Positions 15,874 through 24,358 of a stretch of DNA of 64,000 bases are shown in pieces. The position numbers and the translations under genes were made by a program. Every line of letters starts with the position of its first letter. Position 1 is the stretch's first letter. Source of the stretch: Palsa-459 sp035937595 (GTDB lineage: Bacteria > Actinomycetota > Acidimicrobiia > Acidimicrobiales > RAAP-2); NCBI GenBank assembly GCA_035937595.1, contig DASZHS010000012.1:1-64000 (forward strand), written 5' to 3'. The notes under the pieces are model-generated. The model made no database searches, had not been told where the DNA came from, and worked only from the letters and a program-made list of their open reading frames with translations.

Positions 15874-15879
15874 AATATA
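15874..15879 (-). promoter_or_regulatory. -10 element for a leaderless divIVA transcript
   Basis: TATATT sits exactly 6 bases before ATG 15867. It is the most AT-rich hexamer in its surroundings. This would let divIVA be expressed apart from the ftsZ operon. Confidence 0.6.
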
Positions 15880-15932
15880 CCGAAGGTTTGTCGCCGAACC
15901 GAGGGTTTCCGACGCCGATCCTCGGCGATCGG

Positions 15933-16208
15933 TCAGAGCAGCGCGGCGCGGATCAGGTTGATCACGAAGAACAGGACGATCACGACCACGAGGAAGGACA
16001 GGTCGATGCTGACCCCGCCCGAGCCGAGCGGGGGGATCACGCGCCGGACCGGGGCGATCACCGGCTCGGTGATCCGGACGAGGATCGAGTTGATGCGGTG
16101 GGCGGTCGACCCGTAGGAGATGGGGAACCAGCTCAGGATCGCGCGCAGGAACAGGCAGATGACGAACAGCGTGAGCACGGTGACGAGGACGAACCCGATC
16201 GCGTGCAC
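15933..16208 (-). CDS. YggT-family membrane protein
   Basis: A 91-residue protein with two membrane helices (residues about 5-25 and 70-90) around a conserved cytoplasmic segment containing RAILSWFPI and ITEPVIAPVRRVIPPLGSGGVSID. YggT proteins are linked to envelope integrity and osmotic stress, and in actinobacteria sit between sepF and divIVA as here. The start is GTG 16208. Confidence 0.9.
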   Translation of the reverse strand: MHAIGFVLVTVLTLFVICLFLRAILSWFPISYGSTAHRINSILVRITEPVIAPVRRVIPPLGSGGVSIDLSFLVVVIVLFFVINLIRAALL

Positions 16209-16214
16209 GCGACG

Positions 16215-16220
16215 AGGCTA
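16215..16220 (-). promoter_or_regulatory. -10 element for a leaderless yggT transcript
   Basis: TAGCCT lies exactly 6 bases before GTG 16208, in the 37-base gap after sepF, with no Shine-Dalgarno sequence. Confidence 0.5.
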
Positions 16221-16245
16221 GGGCCGAACGGGCCCCAGCCGGTGC

Positions 16246-16818
16246 CTACGACCCCCCGTCGGCGCGGTAGCCGCGCTCGTGGAGCCGCTGGCGCGTCTCC
16301 TCGGAGACCTTCACGTTGGCCGGCGAGAGCAGGAACACCCGGTCGGTGACCCGGCTCATGGAGCCGTTCGCCATGTACACGAGCCCCGAGCAGAAGTCGA
16401 GGATGCGCCGGTGCAGCTCGGGCCCCGAGCTCTCCACGTTCACGATCACCGGCCGGTTCGCCTTGAGCGCGTCGGCGATCTCCTTGCCCTCGTTGAACGA
16501 GGTCGGCTGGACGATCTGGACGTCGGCCTCGGACGGCACCACGCGCACCGAGCCGGGGGCGGCCCCCGAGCCCATGGGGCGGACCTGGGGCCGGGTGCCC
16601 GAGTCGATGACCGAGATCCCCCGGCGCGGCTGCATGGGGGTCACCTTGGTGACGGGCGGCTCGTACTCGTCGGGCTCGTCGTAGCGCGAGGAGGCGACCG
16701 GGGCGGGCTCGGGCTTGGCCCGGTAGGGGCGGGCGTCGCCGTTGCGGTCGAGGTCGTCGTACTCCTCGTCGACCAGCCCCAGGTACGCCATCGCCCTGCG
16801 GAACATGTTCTGCGCCAT
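16246..16818 (-). CDS. sepF: Cell division protein SepF
   Basis: A 190-residue protein. An amphipathic N-terminal helix (FRRAMAYLGL) for membrane binding is followed by an acidic and Pro-rich linker. The compact SepF domain spans about residues 95-180 (VQIVQPTSFNEGKEIADAL, RPVIVNVE, RRILDFCSGLVYMANGSM, RVFLLSPANVKVS). SepF binds the FtsZ C-terminal peptide and tethers the Z ring to the membrane; actinobacteria lack FtsA and depend on it. The start ATG 16818 has GGGGAG 6 bases upstream. A TAGCAT hexamer at 16858-16853 may give it a separate promoter. Confidence 0.93.
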   Translation of the reverse strand: MAQNMFRRAMAYLGLVDEEYDDLDRNGDARPYRAKPEPAPVASSRYDEPDEYEPPVTKVTPMQPRRGISVIDSGTRPQVRPMGSGAAPGSVRVVPSEADVQIVQPTSFNEGKEIADALKANRPVIVNVESSGPELHRRILDFCSGLVYMANGSMSRVTDRVFLLSPANVKVSEETRQRLHERGYRADGGS

Positions 16819-16855
16819 CAGCTGCTCCCCCGCGTCCCTGCGACGCGGCGACATG

Positions 16856-17539
16856 CTAGGCGAGGGGGGCCGAGGGCCGCGAAGGGCGCGCCCCGAACAG
16901 GGCGGTCCCCAGCCGGACCGCGGTGGACCCCGCCCGGCAGGCGGCCTCGAGGTCCCCCGACATCCCCATCGAGCACCCGGGCAGGCCGAGGGCGTCCGCC
17001 GCCCGGCGCAGCGAGGCGAACTCGGCCCTCGCCGCGGCCGGGTCCGGGGACGCCACGCACATGAGCCCCTCGACGGCGAGGCCCGCGCCGCGGGCCGCCG
17101 CGAGCACGCTCGGGACCTCGCCCGGCGCACACCCCGCGCGGCCCGGCCGCCCCGTGACGTCGACCTGGACGTAGCAGCGCGCCCCCGGCGCGTGGGCCCC
17201 CACGCCCTCGGCCTCCCGCGGGGTGGCGAGCGACTCGTAGACCGCGACGCGCGGCGCGAGCCGGGCGAGCTTGTTGCGCTGGAGCGCCCCGAGGAAGTGC
17301 CACACGAGCGGGGTGTCCCCGAGCGCGTCGTGGTGCGCGACGAGCTCGGCCGCGTAGTTCTCCGCGACGTCACCGAGCCCTGCGGCCGCCGCGGCCGCGG
17401 GCGCCTCGGGCCCGAACGACTTGCAGACCGCGACCACCGTCACCTCGGACGGGTCCCGGCCGGTCGAGGCGATGCGCTCGTGGACGACGGCGAGGTTGGC
17501 CGTGACGCGCGCGACGAGCTCGTCGCGCGCCGGGGTCAC
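16856..17539 (-). CDS. YggS-family pyridoxal-phosphate homeostasis protein
   Basis: A 227-residue single-domain PLP-binding protein (PLPBP). It has the alanine-racemase-like barrel with the PLP lysine at residue 40 in VVAVCKSFG, plus WHFLGALQRNK and the SMGMSGDLEAACRAGSTAVRLGTALFG phosphate-binding end. It has no known catalytic activity and helps control free PLP. GTG 17539 overlaps the ftsZ stop, and it sits between ftsZ and sepF, the standard order in Gram-positive bacteria. Confidence 0.92.
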   Translation of the reverse strand: MTPARDELVARVTANLAVVHERIASTGRDPSEVTVVAVCKSFGPEAPAAAAAAGLGDVAENYAAELVAHHDALGDTPLVWHFLGALQRNKLARLAPRVAVYESLATPREAEGVGAHAPGARCYVQVDVTGRPGRAGCAPGEVPSVLAAARGAGLAVEGLMCVASPDPAAARAEFASLRRAADALGLPGCSMGMSGDLEAACRAGSTAVRLGTALFGARPSRPSAPLA

Positions 17540-18642
17540 CGAAGGAAGCTCGGGATGTCGTCGTCGCCCTCGTCGTCGAGGTCGAACGAGAACTCCTCCG
17601 GCTGCTCCTGGGGGTCGCCGAACAGGTCGATGGGCTCGGGCAGCGGCGCGCCGCTCGAGGAGGTCTTGGCGCCCCTCGCGGCGCCCGTGTCCCAGCGCTC
17701 GAACCCCGCGGCGATGACCGTGACCCGCACCGCGTCGCCGAGCGCGTCGTCGACGACGCTGCCGAAGATGATGTTGGCGTCCTGGTGCGCGACGGAGTGG
17801 ACGATCTCGGCCGCCTCGTTCACCTCGAAGAGCGTGAGCTCGGGGCCGCCGACGATGTTGATGAGAATGCCCCTCGCGCCCTCGATCGACGCCTCGAGCA
17901 GCGGCGAGGTGATCGCGGCGCGCGCGGCGTTGACCGCACGCCCCTCACCGGTCGACTGGCCGATGCCCATGATCGCGGTGCCCGCGTTGTTCATGATCAT
18001 CCGCACGTCGGCGAAGTCCGTGTTGATGAGCCCCGGCACCGTGATGAGGTCGGTGATGCCGCGGACGCCCTGGAGCAGCACCTCGTCGGCCATGCGGAAC
18101 GCGTCGAGCATCGAGGTCTGGGCGGTGGACACGGTGAGCAGGCGGTCGTTCGGGATGACGATCAGGGTGTCGACCTTGTCCTTCAGCGACACGATCCCCT
18201 TGTCGGCCTGGGTGGCCCGGCGCTTGCCCTCGAAGCTGAACGGGCGGGTGACCACGCCGATCGTGAGGGCGCCGAGGCCCTTGGCGATCTCGGCGATGAC
18301 CGGGGCGCCCCCGGTGCCGGTGCCGCCGCCCTCGCCCGCGGTGATGAAGACCATGTCCGAGCCCTTCAAGGACTCCTCGATCTCGCCGCGGTGCTCCTCG
18401 GCCGCGAGACGTCCCACCTCGGGGTCGGAGCCCGCCCCCAGGCCCTTCGTCAGCTCCCGGCCGATGTCGAGCTTGAGGTCGGCGTCGCTCATGAGCAGCG
18501 CCTGGGCGTCGGTGTTGGCCGAGATGAACTCGACGTTGCGGAGCTGGGACTCGATCATGCGGTTGACGGCGTTGACGCCGCCGCCGCCGATCCCGAACAC
18601 CTTGATGACGGCGAGGTAGTTCCCCTGACCCGCAATGGCCAT
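17536..18642 (-). CDS. ftsZ: Cell division protein FtsZ
   Basis: The tubulin-like GTPase of the Z ring, 368 residues. The GTP-binding elements are intact: FGIGGGGVNAVNRMI, the tubulin signature GGGTGTGGAPVIAEI, and the T7 synergy loop with NTDFADVRMIM. A short acidic linker (about residues 325-358) leads to the conserved C-terminal peptide DDDIPSFLR, which SepF binds. The start ATG 18642 follows GGAGGGAAGG. It has its own promoter in the 123-base gap after ftsQ and is coupled to yggS. Confidence 0.97.
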   Translation of the reverse strand: MAIAGQGNYLAVIKVFGIGGGGVNAVNRMIESQLRNVEFISANTDAQALLMSDADLKLDIGRELTKGLGAGSDPEVGRLAAEEHRGEIEESLKGSDMVFITAGEGGGTGTGGAPVIAEIAKGLGALTIGVVTRPFSFEGKRRATQADKGIVSLKDKVDTLIVIPNDRLLTVSTAQTSMLDAFRMADEVLLQGVRGITDLITVPGLINTDFADVRMIMNNAGTAIMGIGQSTGEGRAVNAARAAITSPLLEASIEGARGILINIVGGPELTLFEVNEAAEIVHSVAHQDANIIFGSVVDDALGDAVRVTVIAAGFERWDTGAARGAKTSSSGAPLPEPIDLFGDPQEQPEEFSFDLDDEGDDDIPSFLR

Positions 18643-18710
18643 CGTTCGTCCTTCCCTCCGGCACCCCCGTGCGCACGACAGAGGGGTGGGGCCGAGAGCC
18701 CTCCGTGGTC

Positions 18711-18739
18711 AGGCTAGGGGTGCTGCCGCCCATCGGCAA
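18711..18739 (-). promoter_or_regulatory. ftsZ promoter
   Basis: On the minus strand TTGCCG (18739-18734) and TAGCCT (18716-18711) are separated by exactly 17 bases. The expected transcription start is near 18704, giving a leader of about 60 bases with a strong ribosome-binding site. Confidence 0.6.
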
Positions 18740-18765
18740 GGATCCCCCGCTGCCACACCGATTCG

Positions 18766-19563
18766 CTAGGGGCCGGTCACGGTCATCGCCTGCGGCACGC
18801 TCACGTCGACGACGTCGCCGACGTGCAGCGTCGTCCTCGCGATCACCGCGGCGACGTCCTCGTACTTCGCGCCGAGGTCGCTCGCCGGACCGAGCACGAA
18901 GCTCACCGGCGTCGTGAGGTGCAGGGTCACCCACCCCGACGTCGACACCTGGACGACGGCGACCTGCGCGGCGAACGCCGGCGGCAGGGTGGCGGCGACC
19001 AAGAGCCCCGGCACCGCGGCGCTCGAGAGCGTCGCCGCGGTCGAGGGCTGGCCGGGCGCGGGCGCGTACTCGAGCCGCGGCAGCACCTGGTGCGGCGCGG
19101 CGGGGCCGAGGCGCCGCCCGGTGGCGTCGACCAGCACCATGGCGCCGCGGGGGGCGAGGACCTCGGCCACGGCCCTGCGCTCGGTGATCGCGATCGACAC
19201 GGTGTGCGGCCAGTGCTTCGTCACGCTCGCCGACGCCACCCACGGGAACGTGCGCTCGAGCCGCAGCGCGACGAGCCCGGGGTCGACCGAGAGCATCGAC
19301 GGCGCCGCCGCGAGCCCCGAGGCGTCGATCACCTGGTGCACGGTCTCGTGGCGCATGCCGGTGACGGTGACCGTCGAGGCGGCGAGGAGCCGCGAGTGCA
19401 GCGCGGCGTAGCCGGCCGCGGAGAGCCCGACGAGCACCACGAGGGTCACGCCGGTCGCGACGAGCCAGCGGCGCCGGCCGCGCCGGTGCGGCGCGTGCAG
19501 GGTCGGCGGCGCCGGCGTCACGCGGGGCGCGTGCGCGGCGTGCGCGGGGCTCACCGGCAGCAC
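18766..19563 (-). CDS. ftsQ: Cell division protein FtsQ
   Basis: A 265-residue bitopic membrane protein. A basic cytoplasmic N-terminus (HRRGRRR) precedes one membrane helix (about residues 33-53, VATGVTLVVLVGLSAAGYAAL). A POTRA domain follows (STVTVTGMRHETVHQVIDASGL ending in WPHTVSIAITERRAVA), then the FtsQ/DivIB beta domain. It recruits FtsL and FtsB to the septum. GTG 19563 overlaps the murB stop by 13 bases. The long Pro/His-rich N-terminal extension is unremarkable for actinobacteria. Confidence 0.9.
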   Translation of the reverse strand: MLPVSPAHAAHAPRVTPAPPTLHAPHRRGRRRWLVATGVTLVVLVGLSAAGYAALHSRLLAASTVTVTGMRHETVHQVIDASGLAAAPSMLSVDPGLVALRLERTFPWVASASVTKHWPHTVSIAITERRAVAEVLAPRGAMVLVDATGRRLGPAAPHQVLPRLEYAPAPGQPSTAATLSSAAVPGLLVAATLPPAFAAQVAVVQVSTSGWVTLHLTTPVSFVLGPASDLGAKYEDVAAVIARTTLHVGDVVDVSVPQAMTVTGP

Positions 19564-20480
19564 CCCCCGAACCCGACGAAGACGACCTCGGTGCGCAGCG
19601 TCACGCCGGAGTCCGCGCGGACGAGGTCGCGGACCTCACCGATGAGCGCGGCGACGTCGTCGGCGCGGCCGTCGCGGTCGGCCTGGATGAAGTTCGCGTG
19701 CTTCTCGGAGACCATCGCGGTGCCGTGGCGCCGGCCCTTGGCGCCGGCGGCCTCGATGAGCCGCGCGGCGTGGTCGTCGGGGGGGTTCTGGAACACCGAG
19801 CCGCAGTTCGGGCCGCCGGGCTGGTGCTCGCGCCGCCACCGCACGACGTCGGCGACGCGCTCGCGGGTCGCCGTGGGGTCGCCGCGCGCGACGGTGAACG
19901 TCGCGGCGGTGACGACCTCGTTCGACGCGAGGTTCGAGCGGCGGTAGGCGAGGTCGAGGGACCCCGTCGGGCGCACGGACGTCGTCGCCTCGACGAGGTC
20001 GAAGACCTCCGCGTCGCGCAGCGACGACGCCGTGTCGTCGCCGTGGCCGCCGGCGTTCATCCGCACCGCGCCGCCGACGGAGCCGGGGACCCCGACGCCC
20101 CACTCGAGCCCGGTGAGCCCCTGGTCCGCGCAGCGCCGCGCGAGCACCGGGAGGGCGACGGCGCCGCCGGCGCGCACCGAGACCGTGCCGTCGGCGAGGT
20201 CGACGACGGGGTCGATCGTCTCGAAGGCGCCGGCGAGCACGACGGCCACCCCGTCGAAGCCGCCGTCGGCGACCAGCAGGTTCGAGCCGCGGCCGACGAC
20301 GAGGATCGACACCTCGACGCCCTCGAGCGCGTCGGCGAGCAGGCCGAGGTCCGAAGGGGTCCGGACCTCGACGAGGAGCGCCGCCGTCCCGCCGACGCGG
20401 TAGGTCGTCCGCGCGCCGAGCGGCGCGTCCCGCGTCGCGAGCGCACCGAGGCGCTCGGCGACTCCGTCGAGCGCGGTCAC
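19551..20480 (-). CDS. murB: UDP-N-acetylmuramate dehydrogenase
   Basis: A 309-residue FAD enzyme that reduces UDP-GlcNAc-enolpyruvate to UDP-MurNAc with NADPH. The FAD-binding region has ILVVGRGSNLLVADGGFDG and WGVGVPGSVGGAVRMNAGGHG. The catalytic serine lies in NCGSVFQNP and the C-terminal substrate region has EKHANFIQAD. GTG 20480 overlaps the murC stop (GTGA). The unusual C-terminus GGCCR contains two adjacent cysteines. Confidence 0.94.
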   Translation of the reverse strand: MTALDGVAERLGALATRDAPLGARTTYRVGGTAALLVEVRTPSDLGLLADALEGVEVSILVVGRGSNLLVADGGFDGVAVVLAGAFETIDPVVDLADGTVSVRAGGAVALPVLARRCADQGLTGLEWGVGVPGSVGGAVRMNAGGHGDDTASSLRDAEVFDLVEATTSVRPTGSLDLAYRRSNLASNEVVTAATFTVARGDPTATRERVADVVRWRREHQPGGPNCGSVFQNPPDDHAARLIEAAGAKGRRHGTAMVSEKHANFIQADRDGRADDVAALIGEVRDLVRADSGVTLRTEVVFVGFGGCCR

Positions 20481-21847
20481 GCCGCCTCCTCGCGCAGCTC
20501 GTCGGGGAGCGTGGTGAGGTCGCCCGCCCCCATGGTGAGGAGGAGGTCGCCGGCGCGCAGCAGCGGCGCGACCGCCGCGGCCAGCGCCGCGCGGTCCTTC
20601 ACGTAGCGCACCTCGGGCGCCGACGGCGCCCGGGCGATCGCGTCGGCGACCAGGCGGCCCGTGACACCGGGCAGCGGCGGCTCGCCGGCGGGGTAGACGT
20701 CGGTCACGACGACCACGTCGACGCCGTCGAAGGCACCGGCGAACGCGCCGGCGAGCTGCGAGGTCCGCGTGTAGCGGTGCGGCTGGAAGACGGCGACGAC
20801 GCGCCGCCAGCCGCCGGCGCGGGCGGTCGCGACGACGGCGGCGACCTCGCTCGGCAGGTGGGCGTAGTCGTCCACGAGCGTGACCCCCCGGAGCTCGCCG
20901 CGGAACTCGAAGCGGCGCGGCACGCCCGCGAACCGCCCGAGGGCGTCGGTCACCGCCGCGCCGTCCACGCCGCGGACGAGGGCGACCGCGGCCGCCAGCG
21001 CGGCGTTCTGGACGTTGTGCGGGCCGGGCGCCCCGACGCGCACGTCGAGCGCACCGTCGCGGTGATGGAGCGTGAAGCGCGACGCGGCGCGCTCGAGCCG
21101 CACGTCGGCCACGACGACGTCGCAGGCGGGGTCGCTCCCGACGCGGTGCGCCCCGAGGTGGCCGCCGAGCTCGCGCGCGACGGGGTCGTCCGCGTTCACG
21201 ACGCACGTCGCCGCCCGCTCGAGCAGCCCCTCGAAGGCGTCGCGGAGGGTCGCGAGGGTGCCGTAGTGGTCGAGGTGGTCGGCCTCGACGTTGGTCACGG
21301 CGCACAGCGCCGGCGCCAGCAGCGCGAAGGACCCGTAGCTCTCGTCGGCCTCGACGACGAGCTCGTCGCCGAGGTCGAGGCGAGCGTTGGCGCCGAGACC
21401 GGCCACGTCGGCGCCCACGAGCCACGACGGGGACCGTCCCGCGGCCGCGAGGATGAGCGTCAGCATCGAGGACGTCGTCGTCTTGCCGTGGGTGCCCGCG
21501 ATCGCCAGCACCTCGCGCAGCGCGCAGAGCGCGCCCAGCACCTCGGCCCGGGTCGCCACGCGGATCCCGCGCGCAGCGGCGGTCGCGAGCTCGACGTTGT
21601 CCGACGCGATCGCGGGCGAGGCGGTGAGCAGGTCGACCTTGCCGACGTGGTCCGCGGCGTGCCCGACCCACACCTTGACGCCCGCGGTGCGCAGCGCGGC
21701 GAGCGTCGGCGAGTCGACGACGTCCGAGCCGCTGACCTCGTGGCCGAGCCCGGCGAGCAGGCGGGCGAGCCCGCTCATCCCCGCGCCGCCGACGCCGACG
21801 ACGTGGATCCGGCGCGGCGCGTCGAGGGTGAGCGGCTCAGCGGACAT
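20477..21847 (-). CDS. murC: UDP-N-acetylmuramate-L-alanine ligase
   Basis: A 456-residue Mur ligase that adds L-Ala to UDP-MurNAc. The Rossmann N-domain has HVVGVGGAGMSGLA, the ATP P-loop is GTHGKTTTSSML, and the central domain has VVEADESYGSF and TNVEADHLDHYG. The C-domain has VDDYAHLPSEV and FQPHRYTR, all typical of MurC. ATG 21847 overlaps the murG stop by 11 bases. Confidence 0.95.
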   Translation of the reverse strand: MSAEPLTLDAPRRIHVVGVGGAGMSGLARLLAGLGHEVSGSDVVDSPTLAALRTAGVKVWVGHAADHVGKVDLLTASPAIASDNVELATAAARGIRVATRAEVLGALCALREVLAIAGTHGKTTTSSMLTLILAAAGRSPSWLVGADVAGLGANARLDLGDELVVEADESYGSFALLAPALCAVTNVEADHLDHYGTLATLRDAFEGLLERAATCVVNADDPVARELGGHLGAHRVGSDPACDVVVADVRLERAASRFTLHHRDGALDVRVGAPGPHNVQNAALAAAVALVRGVDGAAVTDALGRFAGVPRRFEFRGELRGVTLVDDYAHLPSEVAAVVATARAGGWRRVVAVFQPHRYTRTSQLAGAFAGAFDGVDVVVVTDVYPAGEPPLPGVTGRLVADAIARAPSAPEVRYVKDRAALAAAVAPLLRAGDLLLTMGAGDLTTLPDELREEAA

Positions 21848-22958
21848 GGTCGAGCACCACCTGGGCGATCCTGCCCGCCGCGTCGGGGCGCGCGAGGGAC
21901 CGTGCCGCAGACGACATCGCGGCCAGCCGTGCCGGGTCGCCGAGGAGCTCGTCGAGCGCCTCGTCGAGCACCTGCCCGGACAACGTCGCGTCGGTGAGGA
22001 CGACCGCCGCACCGGCGCGCTCGAGGACCCGCGCGTTGGCGCTCTGGTGGTCGCCGGGCGCACCGGGGAGCGCGACGAGGACCGACGGCACCCCGGTCGC
22101 GCAGAGCTCGGCGACCGTCGTGGCACCGGCGCGGGTCACCGCCACGTCGCACGCGGCCCACAGGTCGGCCATCGCGGACTCGAAGCCGACCACCCGCCAG
22201 CGATCGTCGCCGATCCCCTCGGCGCGCTTCCGGGCCTCGACCTCGTCGACGTCCCGACGGCCCGTCACGTGGTACAGCATCGTCGCTTCGCGGTCGCGCC
22301 AGCGCACGGCCAGCTCGCACGTGGCACGGTTCACCGAGGCGGCCCCGAGCGAGCCCGACGTGACCGCGACCACGGCACCCGTCGGCGGCAGGCCCAGCCG
22401 CCCACGGCCGACGGCACGCGCGTCGGCGGTGCGCGCGACGGCGAGGATCTCCGCACGCAACGGTGCGCCGGTCACGACGACACGGTCCTCGGGCCCACCG
22501 GGGAAGGCCGCGGTGATCGCGACGGCGAAGGGCCGCAGCAGCCGGTGCACGAGGCCGGGGGTCGCGTCGAGGTCGACCAGCACGAGGGGTCGGCCCGTGA
22601 CCACGGCCGCCGCGGCGGCGGCGAACGCCGCGTACCCGCCGACCGAGACGACGGCGCGAGGTCGGCGCCGGGCGACGACGACGATCCCGCGCGCGAGCGC
22701 GAGGGCGAGCCCCGCGACCGCGGCCAGGTTCGCGAGGGCCGCGCGGAGCGAGACGTCGCGTCGCAGGCCGCGCCCCGGCAGGAGCACGAGCTCGACGCCG
22801 AGGTCGCCGAGCAGCTCGCGCTCCTGGCCCCGGCGCGACCCCACGACCAGCAGGTCGGACGGGTCGACGCCGTCGGCGAGCAGCGCCTCGGCGATCGCGC
22901 GGAGCGGGAAGAGGTGGCCGCCGGTGCCGCCGCCCGTGAGCACCACCGGACCGCTCAC
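21837..22958 (-). CDS. murG: UDP-GlcNAc:lipid I N-acetylglucosaminyltransferase
   Basis: A 373-residue GT-B glycosyltransferase that makes lipid II from lipid I. The N-terminal LTGGGTGGHLFPLRAIAEAL loop and the C-terminal UDP-GlcNAc site (TRAGATTVAELCATGVP, then GDHQSANARVLERAGAA) are well conserved. Two canonical motifs are altered: the EQN-type motif reads DLDATPGLVHRLL, and GGSQGA reads SGSLGAASVN. This looks like lineage divergence, not loss of function. GTG 22958 overlaps the ftsW stop (GTGA). Confidence 0.9.
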   Translation of the reverse strand: MSGPVVLTGGGTGGHLFPLRAIAEALLADGVDPSDLLVVGSRRGQERELLGDLGVELVLLPGRGLRRDVSLRAALANLAAVAGLALALARGIVVVARRRPRAVVSVGGYAAFAAAAAAVVTGRPLVLVDLDATPGLVHRLLRPFAVAITAAFPGGPEDRVVVTGAPLRAEILAVARTADARAVGRGRLGLPPTGAVVAVTSGSLGAASVNRATCELAVRWRDREATMLYHVTGRRDVDEVEARKRAEGIGDDRWRVVGFESAMADLWAACDVAVTRAGATTVAELCATGVPSVLVALPGAPGDHQSANARVLERAGAAVVLTDATLSGQVLDEALDELLGDPARLAAMSSAARSLARPDAAGRIAQVVLDHVR

Positions 22959-24358
22959 CGTCGACGGCCCGCCCGGCTCGGCGCGCGCTCGGGTGGACGC
23001 GACGGCGCGCGACGCGGCGGCGTGCGACGCGACGGCGTGCGAAGCGGCGGCGTGCGGCGCGATGGCGAACGTGTCGCCGGACGCGGGGGCGTGGCGCTCG
23101 CACGACGCGCCCGCGGGGCAACGGGACGCGGCGCGCGCACCGGGGCTCGCCGATCGGCGGACGACGCTGCCTTTGCGGGCGCCGGGCGCGACGTCGCGAC
23201 CACCCGGAGGCGGGGACGCACGGCCGAGCGCCGCGCGATGCCGACGAGCACGCCCACGGCGGCCATGTCGATGACGAGCGACGTGCCGCCGAAGGAGATG
23301 AACGGCAGCGGGATGCCGGTCACCGGCAGCACCCCGGTGACCGCACCCACGTTGACGATGGTCTCGATGGCGAGCCACGTCGAGATCCCGACGGCGGCGA
23401 GCTGGCTGAAGCGGTCGTCGGCGCGCGCCGCCACGCGCAGGCCGAGCATCACGAGCGAGACGAGCAGCCCCAGCACCACGAGCGCGCCGACCAGCCCGAG
23501 CTCGTTCCCGACGATCGAGAAGATGAAGTCCGTGTGTGGGTTCGGCAGCGAGCCCCACGGCAGCGGAGAGTTCCCGATCCCCGTGCCGGTGACGCCGCCC
23601 GAGCCGAACCCGATCTTCGACTGCAGCAGCTGGTACCCCGACCCCGACGGGTCCGACTGGGGGTGCAGGAAGCTGAGGAGCCGCGTGCGGCGGTACGGCA
23701 TCGCCACGGCCGCGAGCCCGCAGCCGACCAACAGGACGCCGACCGTGCACCACAGCGCCCGCCACGGCGCCCCCGCGGCCGTCGCGACGGCGAGGGCGAT
23801 GCCGATGAGCACCACGGCGGTGCCCATGTCCGGCTGGGCGAGCACGAGCAGCGCGGCCACGAGCGTCACGACGGCGAGCGGACGCAGGACGCGGCCCCAC
23901 TCCCGCTCGACGCGCTCCTTCTTCGAGATGACGTGCGCGGCGTAGAGGCACAGGGCGAGCTTCGCGAGCTCGGACGGCTGGATGCGGATCCACCCGAAGC
24001 CGAGCCAGCGGGACGCGCCGAACGAGCTCGTGCCGAACCCGGGCGCCAGCACGAGCGCGAGGAGCGCCATCGTCCCCACCGTCCCCACGGCCGCAAGCAC
24101 GCCGAGCTGCTTGGTCGTGCGACCCGCGGCGAACCAGAACGCGCCGACACCCACCACCATCCAGAGGCACTCGCGCAAGAGGATCGCCCACGTCGAGCCG
24201 TAGTACGAGATGGAGACCACCGAGCTCGCCGAGCCGACCATGACGAGCCCGATGACGCACAGTGCCGCCAGGTTGACCGTGAGCCACATCGCCAGCGTCG
24301 GTGCCGCGACGGCGGGGGCACCGGGGGGCGCGCGGCGCAGGCGCGGGACGGCACCCAC
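22955..24358 (-). CDS. ftsW: Septal peptidoglycan polymerase FtsW
   Basis: A 467-residue SEDS-family glycosyltransferase with about ten membrane helices (residues 20-385). Conserved SEDS features include WIRIQPSELAKLALCLY, AQPDMGTAVVL, HTDFIFSIVGNELGLVG and LPVTGIPLPFISFGGTSL. It polymerises lipid II with PbpB at the septum. From about residue 395 to the end is a Pro/Arg/Ser-rich cytoplasmic tail with a five-residue repeat (RTPSR RTPPL RTPSR RTPPR RAPSR). GTG 24358 follows the mraY TGA with no gap. murD, normally between mraY and ftsW, is absent. Confidence 0.94.
   Translation of the reverse strand: MGAVPRLRRAPPGAPAVAAPTLAMWLTVNLAALCVIGLVMVGSASSVVSISYYGSTWAILLRECLWMVVGVGAFWFAAGRTTKQLGVLAAVGTVGTMALLALVLAPGFGTSSFGASRWLGFGWIRIQPSELAKLALCLYAAHVISKKERVEREWGRVLRPLAVVTLVAALLVLAQPDMGTAVVLIGIALAVATAAGAPWRALWCTVGVLLVGCGLAAVAMPYRRTRLLSFLHPQSDPSGSGYQLLQSKIGFGSGGVTGTGIGNSPLPWGSLPNPHTDFIFSIVGNELGLVGALVVLGLLVSLVMLGLRVAARADDRFSQLAAVGISTWLAIETIVNVGAVTGVLPVTGIPLPFISFGGTSLVIDMAAVGVLVGIARRSAVRPRLRVVATSRPAPAKAASSADRRAPVRAPRPVAPRARRASATPPRPATRSPSRRTPPLRTPSRRTPPRRAPSRPPERAPSRAGRRR
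22996..23070 (-). repeat. 15-bp tandem repeat in the ftsW tail
   Basis: Five consecutive 15-bp units, for example GACGCGGCGGCGTGC, GACGCGACGGCGTGC and GAAGCGGCGGCGTGC, run from 22996 to 23070. The last unit is the most degenerate. Unit length is a multiple of three, so copy changes would keep the ftsW frame and alter only tail length. Confidence 0.8.
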
